A stretch of 64,000 nt of DNA from assembly GCF_019457915.1 (NCBI RefSeq), contig NZ_JAHZSS010000001.1, positions 62,001-126,000 on the forward strand. The letters run 5' to 3'. Positions 9,523 through 19,912 of the stretch are shown piece after piece (position 1 is the stretch's first letter; each line of letters begins with the position of its first letter). The notes beneath the pieces were generated by a model. It was not told the origin of the DNA and did no database searches. It saw only the letters and a program-made list of their open reading frames with translations. Position numbers and translations under genes: made by a program. The stretch comes from Neiella holothuriorum. Lineage in GTDB: Bacteria > Pseudomonadota > Gammaproteobacteria > Enterobacterales > Neiellaceae.

Positions 9523-12500
9523 ATGACGATCGGGCGCATTTGCCAATCAGCTTTTTATTACCTGTGGTTACTGCTAGCGATAATCGTGATTATCGCTGCG
9601 TTAGCCGTTAGCTCGTTGCGCCTGCTTGTCCCTCATGCTCACCACATTAAACAGCCTATCGTCGATTGGTTTCTCGACAGCTACCAAATGGAGTTGGACT
9701 ACCAACAACTTGATTTGAGCTGGCAACGTTTTGGCCTTTATTTGGCGCTCACGAACGTTAACATTGAACCGTTAGAAGGTGAGCCCGATCGCATCAAAGG
9801 CATTGAAAAGCTCAGCATGCGTATCGACCCATTTGCCAGCTTGATGGCCGGCGCGGCTCGGTTTGGAGACATCCGGCTCAATGGCGTTGAACTAGATATC
9901 TCTGCGATGGAAGGTGGAACCACCGAGGAACCGCTGGAATCGCCAATGCAGCAGTTGATGCTTGAGTTGGTTACCAGCCGATTTGAAGCCTTTGAGGTCA
10001 CGGATTTCACGATTCACCTCGGGGCCGATGAAGAACTACCGAGCCTTCATATCCCCTATTTAGTCTGGTCTAATCGTAATGATAAACATCAAGGCGAAGG
10101 GCGCATTCGAGTCAGTCATTCCGCCGAAGAAAGTTTGCAATTTATCGTCAAGCTTACCGGTAACGAAAAACGCCCGAAAAATATCAAGGGTCAGCTCTAT
10201 CTCAACGTTAAGAACCTTGCGCCGCATCAGTTTGCCCAAGGCTATTTAGGCGAAGAGGTCACGTTAACCAACAGCCTACTGAATTTTGAAAGTTGGATTA
10301 ACTTTGGATGGGACAGTGTCGATCATGCGGTCATCCAACTGCAGCAAAACAGCTTAGATTGGCAATTGGCATTAGAGCAGCACGGAGACCCTCATCAGAT
10401 TCAAGTGGAGCGCGGCTACTTAGTGTTTGATGCCAGTGGTGATGAATGGCGTTTGTTCAGCAACGATCTCGACGTTCATACCAACGGTCAGCTGTGGCAC
10501 GATTTAAACCTAAAAATATGGCAAAAAGAGGATGTGATTAAGTCGTCCATTGAGTATGTCGACTTGAGCTTGATTGCACCGCTATTGGAATGGATTCCGC
10601 AACGCTGGGAGCTGCCTATTCCGCAACAGCTACCGCTAAAAGGTGCGGTACAACGATTGCGCACCGAGTTTCGAGATGAAGAAAGTTGGCAGCTCACCGC
10701 CGACTTCAATGATGTTGGCTGGCCGCAGTTGGCGAACATGCCGGGGACCGAAATGGTCAACGGCGCTATTTATCTGAATCAAGATCTACTTCAACTCAAC
10801 CTGACAGCCCCCGCACAGGTGATTAGTACAGGCGATTTGTTTTATCAAAACATCGAGTTGGAGTGGTTCGAGGGCTTCTTACAAGCAACTCGGCGTGATT
10901 GGGGCTGGCAATTTGAAGTGCCGAACTTGTCACTACGAGCCACTGACTTATCGGCTGAAGTTTCCGCTAAAGGACGGTTCGGCCCTGATCTACCAGCCGA
11001 GCTGTATCTCTATGGTGAGTTGGATCTGGCGAATGCTGGCCATGCCGATTACTATTTTCCGCTCAAAGCCATGGGCAAAAACTTAGCGGGCTACTTGTCC
11101 GATTCATTGTTGGCGGGGCAAGCTGAACAGGCTCAAATCTTATGGCATGGCCCGCTGACTAATTTTCCATATCAGGATGGCTCAGGTTTGTTCCAAGCTT
11201 GGATTCCACTGCGCGACAGCACCTTTAAATTCAGCCCAGACTGGCCGGCGCTAGAGCCTCTTGATCTCGATTTGCTGTTTGAAAACAGTGATCTCACCAT
11301 GACGGCCAGAAAAGCTCGGCTATATGATGTTCATGTTGATGACTTGGTGGCCAAAATACCGGGCCTGAAAGGCGACTCTGTTCTGGCCATCGACGGTAAA
11401 ATTACCGGTAGCGCAACCTCGGTCCGGACCGTCATGAATGATTCGATGCTGGCCGATTCGGTGGGAAATAGCCTTGAATTACTTGATTTAAAAGGCCCGG
11501 TTTGGGGGCCTTTGTCGCTAGCGATACCGCTTGATAAGCCGTCACAAGTTGAGGTGTCTGGGTTTGTTCAATTAGAGCAAGCGGAATTAACCATTCCGGG
11601 CACGCAATCTCATATCATTTCAGACGTTGATGCCCGCGTCACTTATCAACAACAGCGATTCGAAATTAATGACTTAACGGGCAATTATCACGGCTTGCCG
11701 GTGCAGGTTTCTGTGGTTGGCGATCAACAAGCGGATCACTACCTGGTTGAAGGCGCGGTTACGGCCAATTGGCAAGCTCAAGCGCTGAAAAAATTACCGG
11801 GATTTTGGGTGCCAGGATTATCTGGCTCGATGCAAACCAAAGCAACGGTTGCAACGCAAATTGATCAGCAGGGAGCGACCACCGAAATTGTTATCGACTC
11901 TGACTTAGCTTCAATGGCAATCGATTTGCCCGTACCGTTCAGCAAAGTTGCTGGTAACGCATTGAACTTGCAGGGCCGTATCGATATTTCTGCTGACAAC
12001 CAGTTCGATATGGCATTCGAGCTGGCCGATTATGGTGTATTGCGCTGGCTGCAAGATTTAGCGCAAACGGGCAGCGAACCGCGGATATGGGTTGGCGTGA
12101 GTGCCGAACAACCTGCGGAGTTAGACGTGGGGTTACAAGTCGACGTCAATCGGCCTGAAGTCGATATCAACCAGTGGCTAGACGCATTTGCGGGTGGTTT
12201 GGCAACTGACGATTTAGGCACTGAAGGGGGAATAGATCATGCGGTTGTTGCAGATCGACCCGTCACTGATTTAATCGATACCGACGTAACCGAAGATGCT
12301 GCAGAGAAATCGCAATACGCTGACATAGGAAGCTTACCGTTTGATCGAGGCACATGGCAGTTTGACCGTATCAGCGCCGGTAACTGGTACCTAGACAAGG
12401 CTAAAGTCACGCTCACTAAAACGCCGTTAGGCTGGCAAGCCGAAGCTCAAGGCGAGGGAATAGAGGGCGTTGCTCGATATGACGTGCTTGATAGACCATT

Positions 12501-13665
12501 GCTCGATATCAAGCTGGAGCACCTAGTGGTACAGCAAGTCGTTGCTGATGAGCAAGCGCCAACAGCGGCCTCCGAGCCGCGCCCTGACGTTGTGCCAGCC
12601 ACTGCTGAACAATTGGCCGCTATTCCCAATCTCGATGTGGCTTGTAGCAGTTGCCAGGTGGCCGGTTTTGATCTCGGCAGCGTGCGACTCGCGAGCTATG
12701 TCCTGCCTGAACAAGGTGTTTGGCGTGTTGAAGAAGCTTGGCTGCGAAATCCGCATGGTGCCATCGAGCTAGAAAGTTTCGAGTGGTTGGTTGAAGAGGG
12801 GCTGTCGCGTACCGAATTCGTTGGCAAATTGGAAACCGAAGATTTCGGCAAATACGTTGAAAGCTTTAAGGGCAGCAGCGAAAGCCCAATTAAAGACAGC
12901 ACCGGTAAGGGCACGTTGAAATTTAGTTGGCCTGGCGCACCTTACCAGTTGGACGTGCGAACCTTAGAGGGCCACTTTGAGTGGGAATTGGGCGCCGGTC
13001 ATGTGGCAGAGTTAAGTGATAAAGGCGCACGGGTTTTCACGCTATTAAGCATTGATTCGTTGGTGCGCAAAATGCGTTTAGATTTTTCTGACGTGTTTGA
13101 TAAAGGGCTGCACTACAACAGCTTTGAAGGCGATTTTGTGGTTGAAGATGGCTATGTCAATTCCGAACAACTGGTCATGGATGGGGTGGCTGGCGATATG
13201 TTTATCAATGGCCGAACCAACCTGATGACCCGAGAGCTCGATTATGATGTTGTGTTTAACCCCAACCTTACCGGCAGTTTACCGCTCTTGTCCGCGCTGA
13301 CCTTTAACCCCATCACAGGGGTTTATGTGCTTGCATTGTCCGCGGTGATTAAGCCTGCAATGGAAGTTGTCACCCAAGTTCGTTTCAAAGTGTCTGGCAC
13401 CACCGCTGAGCCCATTGTTGAAGAAGTTAGCCGCAGCCGCAAAGAGCTAGAATTACAGCAGCCGCCGGCAGAACCGGAGCCTGCAGATGAGGTTGTTGAC
13501 AGTGAGGCTCCTGCGAAAGAAGCTGAAGCTGAGTCAACAAGCCCAGCTGTTTCTTCCTCGGCGAGCCAACCTGCCGTTATTGAACAAACCGAACCGTTAA
13601 TGCCGGAGCTACCGCCTGAGCAACCGATCACCGTTGGCGGCGACGCAAATAACGACGGGGGTTAA
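9523..13665 (+). CDS. yhdP: YhdP, AsmA-like inner-membrane lipid-transport protein
   Basis: A 1380-residue protein. One N-terminal membrane helix (about residues 12-35) is followed by a long periplasmic region of repeating beta-strand character, typical of the AsmA/TamB/YhdP group. These proteins form bridges between the membranes and move phospholipid outward; YhdP also affects cyclic enterobacterial common antigen in enterics. The conserved C-terminal domain with LDYDVVFNPNLTGSLPLL lies near residue 1240. It is somewhat longer than the about 1266 residues of E. coli YhdP. A Pro/Glu/Ala-rich, probably disordered tail fills the last 80 or so residues. It follows rng by 2 bp. Confidence 0.92.
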   Translation: MTIGRICQSAFYYLWLLLAIIVIIAALAVSSLRLLVPHAHHIKQPIVDWFLDSYQMELDYQQLDLSWQRFGLYLALTNVNIEPLEGEPDRIKGIEKLSMRIDPFASLMAGAARFGDIRLNGVELDISAMEGGTTEEPLESPMQQLMLELVTSRFEAFEVTDFTIHLGADEELPSLHIPYLVWSNRNDKHQGEGRIRVSHSAEESLQFIVKLTGNEKRPKNIKGQLYLNVKNLAPHQFAQGYLGEEVTLTNSLLNFESWINFGWDSVDHAVIQLQQNSLDWQLALEQHGDPHQIQVERGYLVFDASGDEWRLFSNDLDVHTNGQLWHDLNLKIWQKEDVIKSSIEYVDLSLIAPLLEWIPQRWELPIPQQLPLKGAVQRLRTEFRDEESWQLTADFNDVGWPQLANMPGTEMVNGAIYLNQDLLQLNLTAPAQVISTGDLFYQNIELEWFEGFLQATRRDWGWQFEVPNLSLRATDLSAEVSAKGRFGPDLPAELYLYGELDLANAGHADYYFPLKAMGKNLAGYLSDSLLAGQAEQAQILWHGPLTNFPYQDGSGLFQAWIPLRDSTFKFSPDWPALEPLDLDLLFENSDLTMTARKARLYDVHVDDLVAKIPGLKGDSVLAIDGKITGSATSVRTVMNDSMLADSVGNSLELLDLKGPVWGPLSLAIPLDKPSQVEVSGFVQLEQAELTIPGTQSHIISDVDARVTYQQQRFEINDLTGNYHGLPVQVSVVGDQQADHYLVEGAVTANWQAQALKKLPGFWVPGLSGSMQTKATVATQIDQQGATTEIVIDSDLASMAIDLPVPFSKVAGNALNLQGRIDISADNQFDMAFELADYGVLRWLQDLAQTGSEPRIWVGVSAEQPAELDVGLQVDVNRPEVDINQWLDAFAGGLATDDLGTEGGIDHAVVADRPVTDLIDTDVTEDAAEKSQYADIGSLPFDRGTWQFDRISAGNWYLDKAKVTLTKTPLGWQAEAQGEGIEGVARYDVLDRPLLDIKLEHLVVQQVVADEQAPTAASEPRPDVVPATAEQLAAIPNLDVACSSCQVAGFDLGSVRLASYVLPEQGVWRVEEAWLRNPHGAIELESFEWLVEEGLSRTEFVGKLETEDFGKYVESFKGSSESPIKDSTGKGTLKFSWPGAPYQLDVRTLEGHFEWELGAGHVAELSDKGARVFTLLSIDSLVRKMRLDFSDVFDKGLHYNSFEGDFVVEDGYVNSEQLVMDGVAGDMFINGRTNLMTRELDYDVVFNPNLTGSLPLLSALTFNPITGVYVLALSAVIKPAMEVVTQVRFKVSGTTAEPIVEEVSRSRKELELQQPPAEPEPADEVVDSEAPAKEAEAESTSPAVSSSASQPAVIEQTEPLMPELPPEQPITVGGDANNDGG

Positions 13666-14472
13666 ATGCTCACTATTGCCGCCATCCAAATGTGCTCGTG
13701 TCCTGATCCTAGCCAAAATATCGAGTGGCTGACCAAGCAACTTGACCAACTTCCATCTGAGCGGCCGTTACTGGTGGTATTACCCGAATGTTTTGCTGCA
13801 TTTGGTAGTGAACAAGGTCGGCCTTATCGCGAAGATGACGGTGACGGCTTGGTGCAAAACTGGCTGGCAACGATGGCGCAACAACATCAAATTTGGTTAT
13901 TGGCCGGATCGTTAGGTTTGTCAGTGGCAGCAAGCGACAAAATCACTGCATCTAGCTTACTGTATGGGCCTAGCGGCCAGCGTCAGGCGCGTTATGACAA
14001 GCGCCATTTGTTTGATGTGGATGTTGCTGACAATATTGGCAGCTATCGCGAATCGGATTATACCCATGCTGGTGATGCCATTGTGGTGACCGACGTGGCA
14101 GGTTATAAGCTAGGATTGTCGATTTGCTATGATTTGCGGTTTCCTGAACACTTTCGGGCTATGGCTGATTTAGGCGTCGATCTTATCGCTGTGCCTGCGG
14201 CATTTACTGCCGTAACCGGTAAAGCCCATTGGCAACCGTTACTGCAAGCTCGCGCCATTGAAAATCAGTGTTATTTGGTTGCCGCTGGTCAATCTGGCCA
14301 ACACCTAAACGGCCGAGCAACGCACGGCCATTCCATGATCATTGACCCTTGGGGCGTGATTACTAGCGATGGCGGCCAACAACTTGGTATCATCGTTGAT
14401 TCAATTTCAAAGCAACGTCTGAACGACGTGCAACAAGCGATTCCGGCTTTACGCCATCGCCGCAAATTTTAA
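13666..14472 (+). CDS. Carbon-nitrogen hydrolase, Nit1-type (probable deaminated glutathione amidase)
   Basis: A 268-residue nitrilase-superfamily protein with the full Glu-Lys-Cys triad: E41 in LPECF, K112 in YDKRHLFDVD, and C154 in SICYDLRFPEHFR. The DLRFPEHFR motif and the K-R-H-L-F-D stretch are characteristic of the Nit1 branch. Its known bacterial members hydrolyse deaminated glutathione, a metabolite repair reaction. Its ATG follows the yhdP stop directly, and tldD begins 12 bp later. The yhdP-nit-tldD order is widespread in gammaproteobacteria. The substrate is inferred from the family. Confidence 0.88.
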   Translation: MLTIAAIQMCSCPDPSQNIEWLTKQLDQLPSERPLLVVLPECFAAFGSEQGRPYREDDGDGLVQNWLATMAQQHQIWLLAGSLGLSVAASDKITASSLLYGPSGQRQARYDKRHLFDVDVADNIGSYRESDYTHAGDAIVVTDVAGYKLGLSICYDLRFPEHFRAMADLGVDLIAVPAAFTAVTGKAHWQPLLQARAIENQCYLVAAGQSGQHLNGRATHGHSMIIDPWGVITSDGGQQLGIIVDSISKQRLNDVQQAIPALRHRRKF

Positions 14473-14484
14473 GGAAGTATTGGC

Positions 14485-15951
14485 ATGTCCACGGGCTCTC
14501 CAATTATCTCGCAGGTCAGCGATCAAATGCTGACACCGGCTGATTTACAAATTACTGATTTGCAGCAATGCCTTGAGAGCATGTACAGCCATCAGCTCGA
14601 TTATGCCGATATATTCCTACAAGGTTCCCATCACGAATCCTGGGTATTGGAAGACGGTATTATTAAAGAGGGCAGCTTTAACATTGAGCAAGGTCTTGGT
14701 GTGCGGGCCATTACCGGCGAAAAAACCGGCTTTGCCTATTCCGATGAGTTAACTGCCGATGCCTTAACCATGGCAGCAAATACCGCCAAAGGTATTGCAG
14801 AGCAAGGCCAACAAGGTCAGTTGCAAGTTGCCTCCGGCAAGCCTCAGGCAACTATTTATCAGCCGGTAAATCCACTTAGCGCACTAGCTGAAGCCGATAA
14901 AATCGCGATGTTGCGGGAAGTAGACGAGCTTGCTCGCTCGCTCGATGATCGTGTATCACAAGTGATCGTCAGCATTAGCGGCGTGTTCGAGCAGATGATG
15001 GTGATGGGATCGGACGGCACCTTAGCCGCCGATGTTCGGCCACTGGTGCGAATGAATTGTACGGTGTTGCTGCAAGATGGCGATAAGCGTGAACGCGGAT
15101 CTGCCGGTGGCGGTGGCCGGACTGGGTATGACTTTTTTCATGAATTTGATCGTCATGGTCGCAAGCGCGCCCATGGTTATGCTCACGAAGCGGTGCGTCA
15201 GGCCAACGTTAATTTGACAGCGATAGAAGCACCCGCCGGTACCATGCCCGTTGTATTGGGTGCTGGCTGGCCAGGTGTGTTATTGCACGAAGCAGTTGGC
15301 CATGGTTTGGAAGGTGACTTTAACCGCAAAGGCTCATCTGCCTTTACTGGGCAGATTGGACAACAAGTGACCTCGCCATTATGTACCGTGGTTGATGATG
15401 GCACGCTGGAAGGGCGTCGTGGCTCTGTCAGCGTTGATGATGAAGGTACGCCAGGTCAATATAATGTGCTGATTGAAAATGGCGTACTGCGTGGGTATAT
15501 GCAAGATAAGCTCAATGCGCGTTTGATGGGCGCTAAGCTGACCGGTAATGGCCGTCGCGAATCCTACGCTCATTTACCCATGCCACGGATGACCAATACC
15601 TACATGCTCGGTGGCGAAAGCGATCCGGCAGACATTATCAAGTCAGTGAAAAAAGGGCTTTTTGCGCCTAATTTTGCCGGTGGTCAGGTGGATATCACGT
15701 CAGGTAAATTTGTGTTCTCGACCTCTGAGGCATATTTGATTGAAAATGGTGAGCTAACAACACCAGTGAAAGGCGCCACGCTAATTGGTTCTGGGCCTGC
15801 GGCGATGAAACATATCTCGATGGTGGGGAATGATTTGCAGCTAGATGACGGCGTTGGTGTTTGTGGTAAAGATGGCCAAAGCTTGCCTGTTGGTATTGGT
15901 CAGCCCACCTTGAAAGTAGATGAACTGACCGTTGGTGGCACCAGCAGTTAA
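14485..15951 (+). CDS. tldD: TldD, metalloprotease subunit
   Basis: A 488-residue protein with the TldD zinc motif HEXXXH at H268-E269-H272 ([11 protein letters not shown]). The TldD/TldE heterodimer is a metalloprotease that degrades unfolded peptides, removes the microcin B17 leader and degrades the CcdA antitoxin in E. coli. The ATG at 14485 has AAGG upstream. The partner tldE (pmbA) is at 16611 on the same strand, separated by the opposite-facing darP. A short GC hairpin (AGCGGC/GCCGCT) sits at the convergent tldD-darP junction. Confidence 0.96.
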   Translation: MSTGSPIISQVSDQMLTPADLQITDLQQCLESMYSHQLDYADIFLQGSHHESWVLEDGIIKEGSFNIEQGLGVRAITGEKTGFAYSDELTADALTMAANTAKGIAEQGQQGQLQVASGKPQATIYQPVNPLSALAEADKIAMLREVDELARSLDDRVSQVIVSISGVFEQMMVMGSDGTLAADVRPLVRMNCTVLLQDGDKRERGSAGGGGRTGYDFFHEFDRHGRKRAHGYAHEAVRQANVNLTAIEAPAGTMPVVLGAGWPGVLLHEAVGHGLEGDFNRKGSSAFTGQIGQQVTSPLCTVVDDGTLEGRRGSVSVDDEGTPGQYNVLIENGVLRGYMQDKLNARLMGAKLTGNGRRESYAHLPMPRMTNTYMLGGESDPADIIKSVKKGLFAPNFAGGQVDITSGKFVFSTSEAYLIENGELTTPVKGATLIGSGPAAMKHISMVGNDLQLDDGVGVCGKDGQSLPVGIGQPTLKVDELTVGGTSS

Positions 15952-15978
15952 CCGGAACAACCTTGAGAGCGGCTGATA

Positions 15979-16500
15979 TTATTCGGCCGCTTCAGAAATC
16001 TCTCTCAGATACTTAAACAATTCACGCGCCGATTTAGGCGGCTTGCTTTGCTTTTGCTCACGCTGAGCACTTCGACTCAATTGCCTTAAACGCTGACGAT
16101 CGGCTTGTGGATATTCGTCAATGACGGCTTGAATCGCGCTATCGCCCTCTGCGATGATGGCATCACGCGTCGTTTCGAGCTGATGAAATTCCTGATTTGC
16201 CTGCTGCTTTTGAGCTTCAACTTTCGCTAAGCCTTTGATGATCTCATCGCAATCGCGCTGGCGCATGAGTTTACCGATGTACTGGAGTTGCCGACGATAG
16301 CCTTCGCGTTTATTGCGGATGCGTTTAGCCAGCTCGATTGCCTCAAGCAAGGTGTCGTCAATCGGCAGTTGTGCGAGGACTTGCTCACTAATCGTAGTGA
16401 GCTCTCGCCCTAACTTTTGAATCGCATCGCTTTCTTGTTTTCGCTGGGTTTTAGAGACCCAATCCAACTCATCTTCTGGCTGTGTTTTTTGCTCAGACAT
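15979..16500 (-). CDS. darP: DarP (YjgA), ribosome large-subunit assembly factor
   Basis: A 173-residue, highly charged, helical protein with the DarP features: an acidic N-terminus ending in ELDWVSKTQRKQE, and a later LRQLSRSAQREQ segment and YLRE C-terminal helix. DarP (formerly YjgA) is a dual-action assembly protein that binds late 50S precursors near the peptidyl-transferase centre. It is transcribed divergently from pmbA across a 110-bp gap. The darP-pmbA divergent pair is conserved from E. coli. Confidence 0.92.
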   Translation of the reverse strand: MSEQKTQPEDELDWVSKTQRKQESDAIQKLGRELTTISEQVLAQLPIDDTLLEAIELAKRIRNKREGYRRQLQYIGKLMRQRDCDEIIKGLAKVEAQKQQANQEFHQLETTRDAIIAEGDSAIQAVIDEYPQADRQRLRQLSRSAQREQKQSKPPKSARELFKYLREISEAAE

Positions 16501-16610
16501 GGCCTTTCACTATTGATGGTTTCATGATCCCTCGCAAGACTCGCACCGCGAGGGTAAATTGCAGTATCATGCTGCTTTGCTGATTTTAACAGAAACTGGA
16601 CCAAAGCTTC

Positions 16611-17948
16611 ATGTCCCAACCGATTGCCGAAGAGCAAGCCCAATTACAACAAGTTATTGAAGATACGCTGAGCTACGCCAAATCTAAAGGTGCGTCTCAG
16701 GCTGAAGTTGCCATGAGCCGACAAACAGGCGTGTGTGTCAGCACTCGGATGCAAGAAGTCGAAACTCTCGAGTTCAACCGCGACGGCGCTTTAGGTATCT
16801 CAGTTTACTTTGGTCACAAAAAAGGTAATGCATCGACTTCTGATTTACGTCCTGAAGCAGTACGTAGTGCTGTTGATGCCGCGTGTAATATTGCCCGCTT
16901 TACCTCAGAAGATCCATTTAGTGGCCCTGCTGAAGCGTCGCAAATGCCAGATTCTGTGCCGGATTTGGAACTTTACCACCCAGGTTCGTTGTCGCCCGAC
17001 CACGCGATTGAGCTAGCGAAGCGCTGCGAACAAGCAGCATTTGATGCCGACCCGCGTATTACCAACTCCGATGGAGCCAACTTTGCTAGCCACCAGTCTG
17101 TGCGGGTGTACGGTAATAGTCACGGTTTTGTTGCTGGTTACCCAAGTTCTCGTCATAGTTTGAGCTGTGTTCTCATTGGCACTGAAGGCGATGACATGCA
17201 GCGCGATTACAGCTATTCGGTGAGTCGTCAGGCGGAGCGTCTGTGGTTGCCGGAACGCGTCGGCAAGCATGCCGCTGAGCGCACCGTTAGCCGACTTAAT
17301 GCGAGCAAACTCGATACCTGTAAAGTGCCCGTATTATTTGCTTCCGATTTAGCTTCTGGACTGTTTGCCCATTTGGTTAATGCTATTTCTGGCAGCAGTC
17401 TGTACCGCAATGCCTCGTTTTTGAAAGATAAGCTGGGTCATAAAATCATGCCCGAGCATGTCTCTATTGTGGAGCGGCCTCGTATTCCATGTGCTTTGGC
17501 CAGTGCCCCATTCGACTCTGAAGGTGTGGCCACAGAAGATCGCATGATCATTGAGCAGGGAACGTTAGAAACCTACCTGCTGACGGCCTACTCGGCACGT
17601 AAATTGGGGATGACCAACACTGGCCATGCGGGCGGTATTTATAACTGGCTAGTGCGCCATAGTGGTCGTACGTTCGAGCAACTGTTAGCCGAAATGGGCA
17701 CCGGTCTTTATGTCACTGAGTTGATGGGCCAAGGTGTGAATACCGTGACGGGCGATTACTCGCGCGGAGCCAGCGGTTTTTGGGTTGAAAATGGCCAACT
17801 GGCATACCCGGTTCATGAAATCACCATTGCCAGCAATCTGAACGACATGTTTACCAATATTGTTCGGGTGGGTGCAGATTTAGATCGACGCGGCCAAATT
17901 CAAACCGGCTCCGTACTCATCGCTGAAATGCAGGTGGCTGGTCACTAA
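16611..17948 (+). CDS. pmbA: PmbA/TldE, metalloprotease partner of TldD
   Basis: A 445-residue member of the TldD/PmbA family. It lacks the HEXXXH motif of TldD, as expected for the non-catalytic TldE subunit. The C-terminal region includes the family landmarks NTGHAGGIYNW and GDYSRGASGFWVENG. It forms the TldD-TldE complex. The ATG at 16611 follows the divergent promoter region shared with darP. The TAATG junction at 17946-17950 couples it to the next gene. Confidence 0.95.
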   Translation: MSQPIAEEQAQLQQVIEDTLSYAKSKGASQAEVAMSRQTGVCVSTRMQEVETLEFNRDGALGISVYFGHKKGNASTSDLRPEAVRSAVDAACNIARFTSEDPFSGPAEASQMPDSVPDLELYHPGSLSPDHAIELAKRCEQAAFDADPRITNSDGANFASHQSVRVYGNSHGFVAGYPSSRHSLSCVLIGTEGDDMQRDYSYSVSRQAERLWLPERVGKHAAERTVSRLNASKLDTCKVPVLFASDLASGLFAHLVNAISGSSLYRNASFLKDKLGHKIMPEHVSIVERPRIPCALASAPFDSEGVATEDRMIIEQGTLETYLLTAYSARKLGMTNTGHAGGIYNWLVRHSGRTFEQLLAEMGTGLYVTELMGQGVNTVTGDYSRGASGFWVENGQLAYPVHEITIASNLNDMFTNIVRVGADLDRRGQIQTGSVLIAEMQVAGH

Positions 17949-18433
17949 TGGCTGTGGAATTAATTCAGGCCGATTATCGCAATCCACAACACGGCGCCGA
18001 CTTACTCACTGTGCTTAGACACTATGCCACGGATGTGATGGGCGGCGGTGACGACTTATCGGATGACGTGCAGCGTAACTTACTGGCGGCTTTGGCCAAA
18101 CAGTCGGGTGCTTTTTCCGTATTGGCTTATGTTGATGGGAAACCTGCCGGGCTTGCCAATTGCTTTGAAGGGTTTTCAACCTTCGCTTGTATGCCGCTGA
18201 TCAACATCCATGATTTTGCGGTCATGAGCGAATTTCGGGGGATGCAGCTTAGCCAGCAGCTGTTGCAAGAAGTTGAGCAAATTGCCCGAAATAAAGGCTG
18301 CTGCAAGGTGACCTTAGAAGTGCTAGAGGGCAACACTGTGGCGCAGAATGCCTATCTTAAATACGGTTTTGAAGGGTATGACTTGCCTGGAGGCCAAGGG
18401 CAAGCATTATTCTGGCAGAAAAAACTAGGGTAA
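17948..18433 (+). CDS. GNAT-family N-acetyltransferase
   Basis: A 161-residue single GNAT domain. Motif A appears as VMSEFRGMQLSQQLLQEVEQ, with the Q/RxxGxG/A acetyl-CoA loop present in degenerate form (FRGMQLSQ). Motif B is NTVAQNAYLKYGFEG, which includes the usual Tyr-containing NxxAxxxYxKxGF signature. The ATG overlaps the pmbA stop by one base, so the gene is co-translated with it. The acceptor substrate is unknown. A short inverted repeat (GCTGAGC/GCTCAGC, 18453-18475) lies between this gene and convergent mgtE. Confidence 0.85.
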   Translation: MAVELIQADYRNPQHGADLLTVLRHYATDVMGGGDDLSDDVQRNLLAALAKQSGAFSVLAYVDGKPAGLANCFEGFSTFACMPLINIHDFAVMSEFRGMQLSQQLLQEVEQIARNKGCCKVTLEVLEGNTVAQNAYLKYGFEGYDLPGGQGQALFWQKKLG

Positions 18434-18465
18434 TTAGATTGCGATAAATTCAGCTGAGCGGTAGG

Positions 18466-19824
18466 TTAGCTCAGCATGATTGTTGCGGTGCCTAGGAACG
18501 ACAGCAAGCCGATCACATCGGTAAAAGTTGTCACCATCATACTGCCGGCTAGTGCCGGATCGATCTTAAACTTCTTCAATGTTAACGGTACTAATACGCC
18601 AGCTAACGCGCCCATCAACATATTTACGAACATCGCAACGGCAATGACCACGCCAATATGCCAATCGCCTTTCCAGATCGTCACGACGGTGGCCAAAATA
18701 GTGGCCCAAATGACACCATTAAATACCCCAACCAACGCCTCTTTACCCAATAACCATCGGGCATTTGAGTCTCCAACGTGGCCTAACGCAATACCCCGAA
18801 TCACCAGTGTGAGCGTCTGATTACCCGCGACACCGCCCATGCTTGGCACAATGGTCATCAAAATGGCGATGGTTGCGAGTTGCGACAGAATGTCTTCAAA
18901 CATATTGGAGACGGATGCGGCGAGTAACGCGGCGCCAACATTCAGCCCTAACCAAATCGAGCGGCGCTGAGTACTTCGAACGGCAGGAGCGAAGGTATCT
19001 TCTTCATCATCAAGACCGGCCATGCTCATCATCGAGTGCTCGGCGTCTTCACGAATAATATCAACCACATCATCTACGGTAATACGGCCAAGAAGGCAGC
19101 CGCGGCCATCAACAACTGGTGCTGAAATTAACTCGTACCGTTCAAAATGTTGTGCCACTTCAGAGTCGTGCTGCTCGGCTTGCAGTGGTGCCGCTTCGGA
19201 TTCCATGATTTCGCGGATTAAAGTGTCTTGCTGACTACTCACCAGACTTGCTAGCGAGACTTCGCCCAGCAGCTTATCGAGGCCGTCCACTACGTAAAGC
19301 TTATCGGTGCTTTCCGGCAACTCGCCTCGTAAACGCAGGTAACGTAGAACCACATCAACGGAAACATCGGGGCGCAGTGTGATGACGTCGGTGTTCATCA
19401 TAGCGCCAGCACTTTCTTCTTCGTAAGAGAGCGCTTGTTCGACGCGATGTTTGTCTTGCTCGCTCATGGAGTTCAAGACTTGCTGACACACCGACTCGGG
19501 CAAACTACCTAAAACATATGCGAGATCATCACTGTCCATGCCTTCAATGGCGGCAGCGACATGCTCGGGATCCATTTCTTGAATAATGGAATCTTTAATG
19601 TCTTCGGAAAGTTCTTCGAGAATGTCACCGTGCTGATCGGGATCGATCAATTGCCACAGTACCGGACGGGCCGATGGTGTGGACGATTCTAAGAGCAGTG
19701 CAACATCAAATGCGGGAAGCGAGTGCAGCATTTGTCGAACGTGCACGTACATGCCGCTCGTCAAGGCGTCATTCACCGCACGTAAGCGGTTGTGGGTTTG
19801 GTGTTGCTCGAGTGTTTCCGGCAT
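18466..19824 (-). CDS. mgtE: MgtE, magnesium transporter
   Basis: About 452 residues. A cytoplasmic N-domain (about 30-135) is followed by two CBS domains (about 135-260), a plug helix and a C-terminal five-helix membrane domain with the pore motif (PSMGGVAGNQTLTLVIRG). MgtE is a Mg2+-selective channel gated by Mg2+ bound to the N and CBS domains. I chose the ATG at 19824 because AGGAG lies 8 bases upstream; a GTG at 19830 sits too close to it. It is the last gene of the rpoN-to-mgtE run. Confidence 0.95.
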   Translation of the reverse strand: MPETLEQHQTHNRLRAVNDALTSGMYVHVRQMLHSLPAFDVALLLESSTPSARPVLWQLIDPDQHGDILEELSEDIKDSIIQEMDPEHVAAAIEGMDSDDLAYVLGSLPESVCQQVLNSMSEQDKHRVEQALSYEEESAGAMMNTDVITLRPDVSVDVVLRYLRLRGELPESTDKLYVVDGLDKLLGEVSLASLVSSQQDTLIREIMESEAAPLQAEQHDSEVAQHFERYELISAPVVDGRGCLLGRITVDDVVDIIREDAEHSMMSMAGLDDEEDTFAPAVRSTQRRSIWLGLNVGAALLAASVSNMFEDILSQLATIAILMTIVPSMGGVAGNQTLTLVIRGIALGHVGDSNARWLLGKEALVGVFNGVIWATILATVVTIWKGDWHIGVVIAVAMFVNMLMGALAGVLVPLTLKKFKIDPALAGSMMVTTFTDVIGLLSFLGTATIMLS

Positions 19825-19912
19825 GCCCACGACTCCTATGTACGGTTAATGATTGCGGTGTATTCTATCGGAATAAATTGGATATTCCACTGACAGGTAA
19901 CAGATTTTAGTC

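Noticed and set aside
13323-13631. A 102-codon Ser/Gly-rich minus-strand frame opposite the yhdP 3' end
   Set aside because: It is the mirror of the Pro/Glu/Ala-rich YhdP tail; no ribosome binding site or family match.
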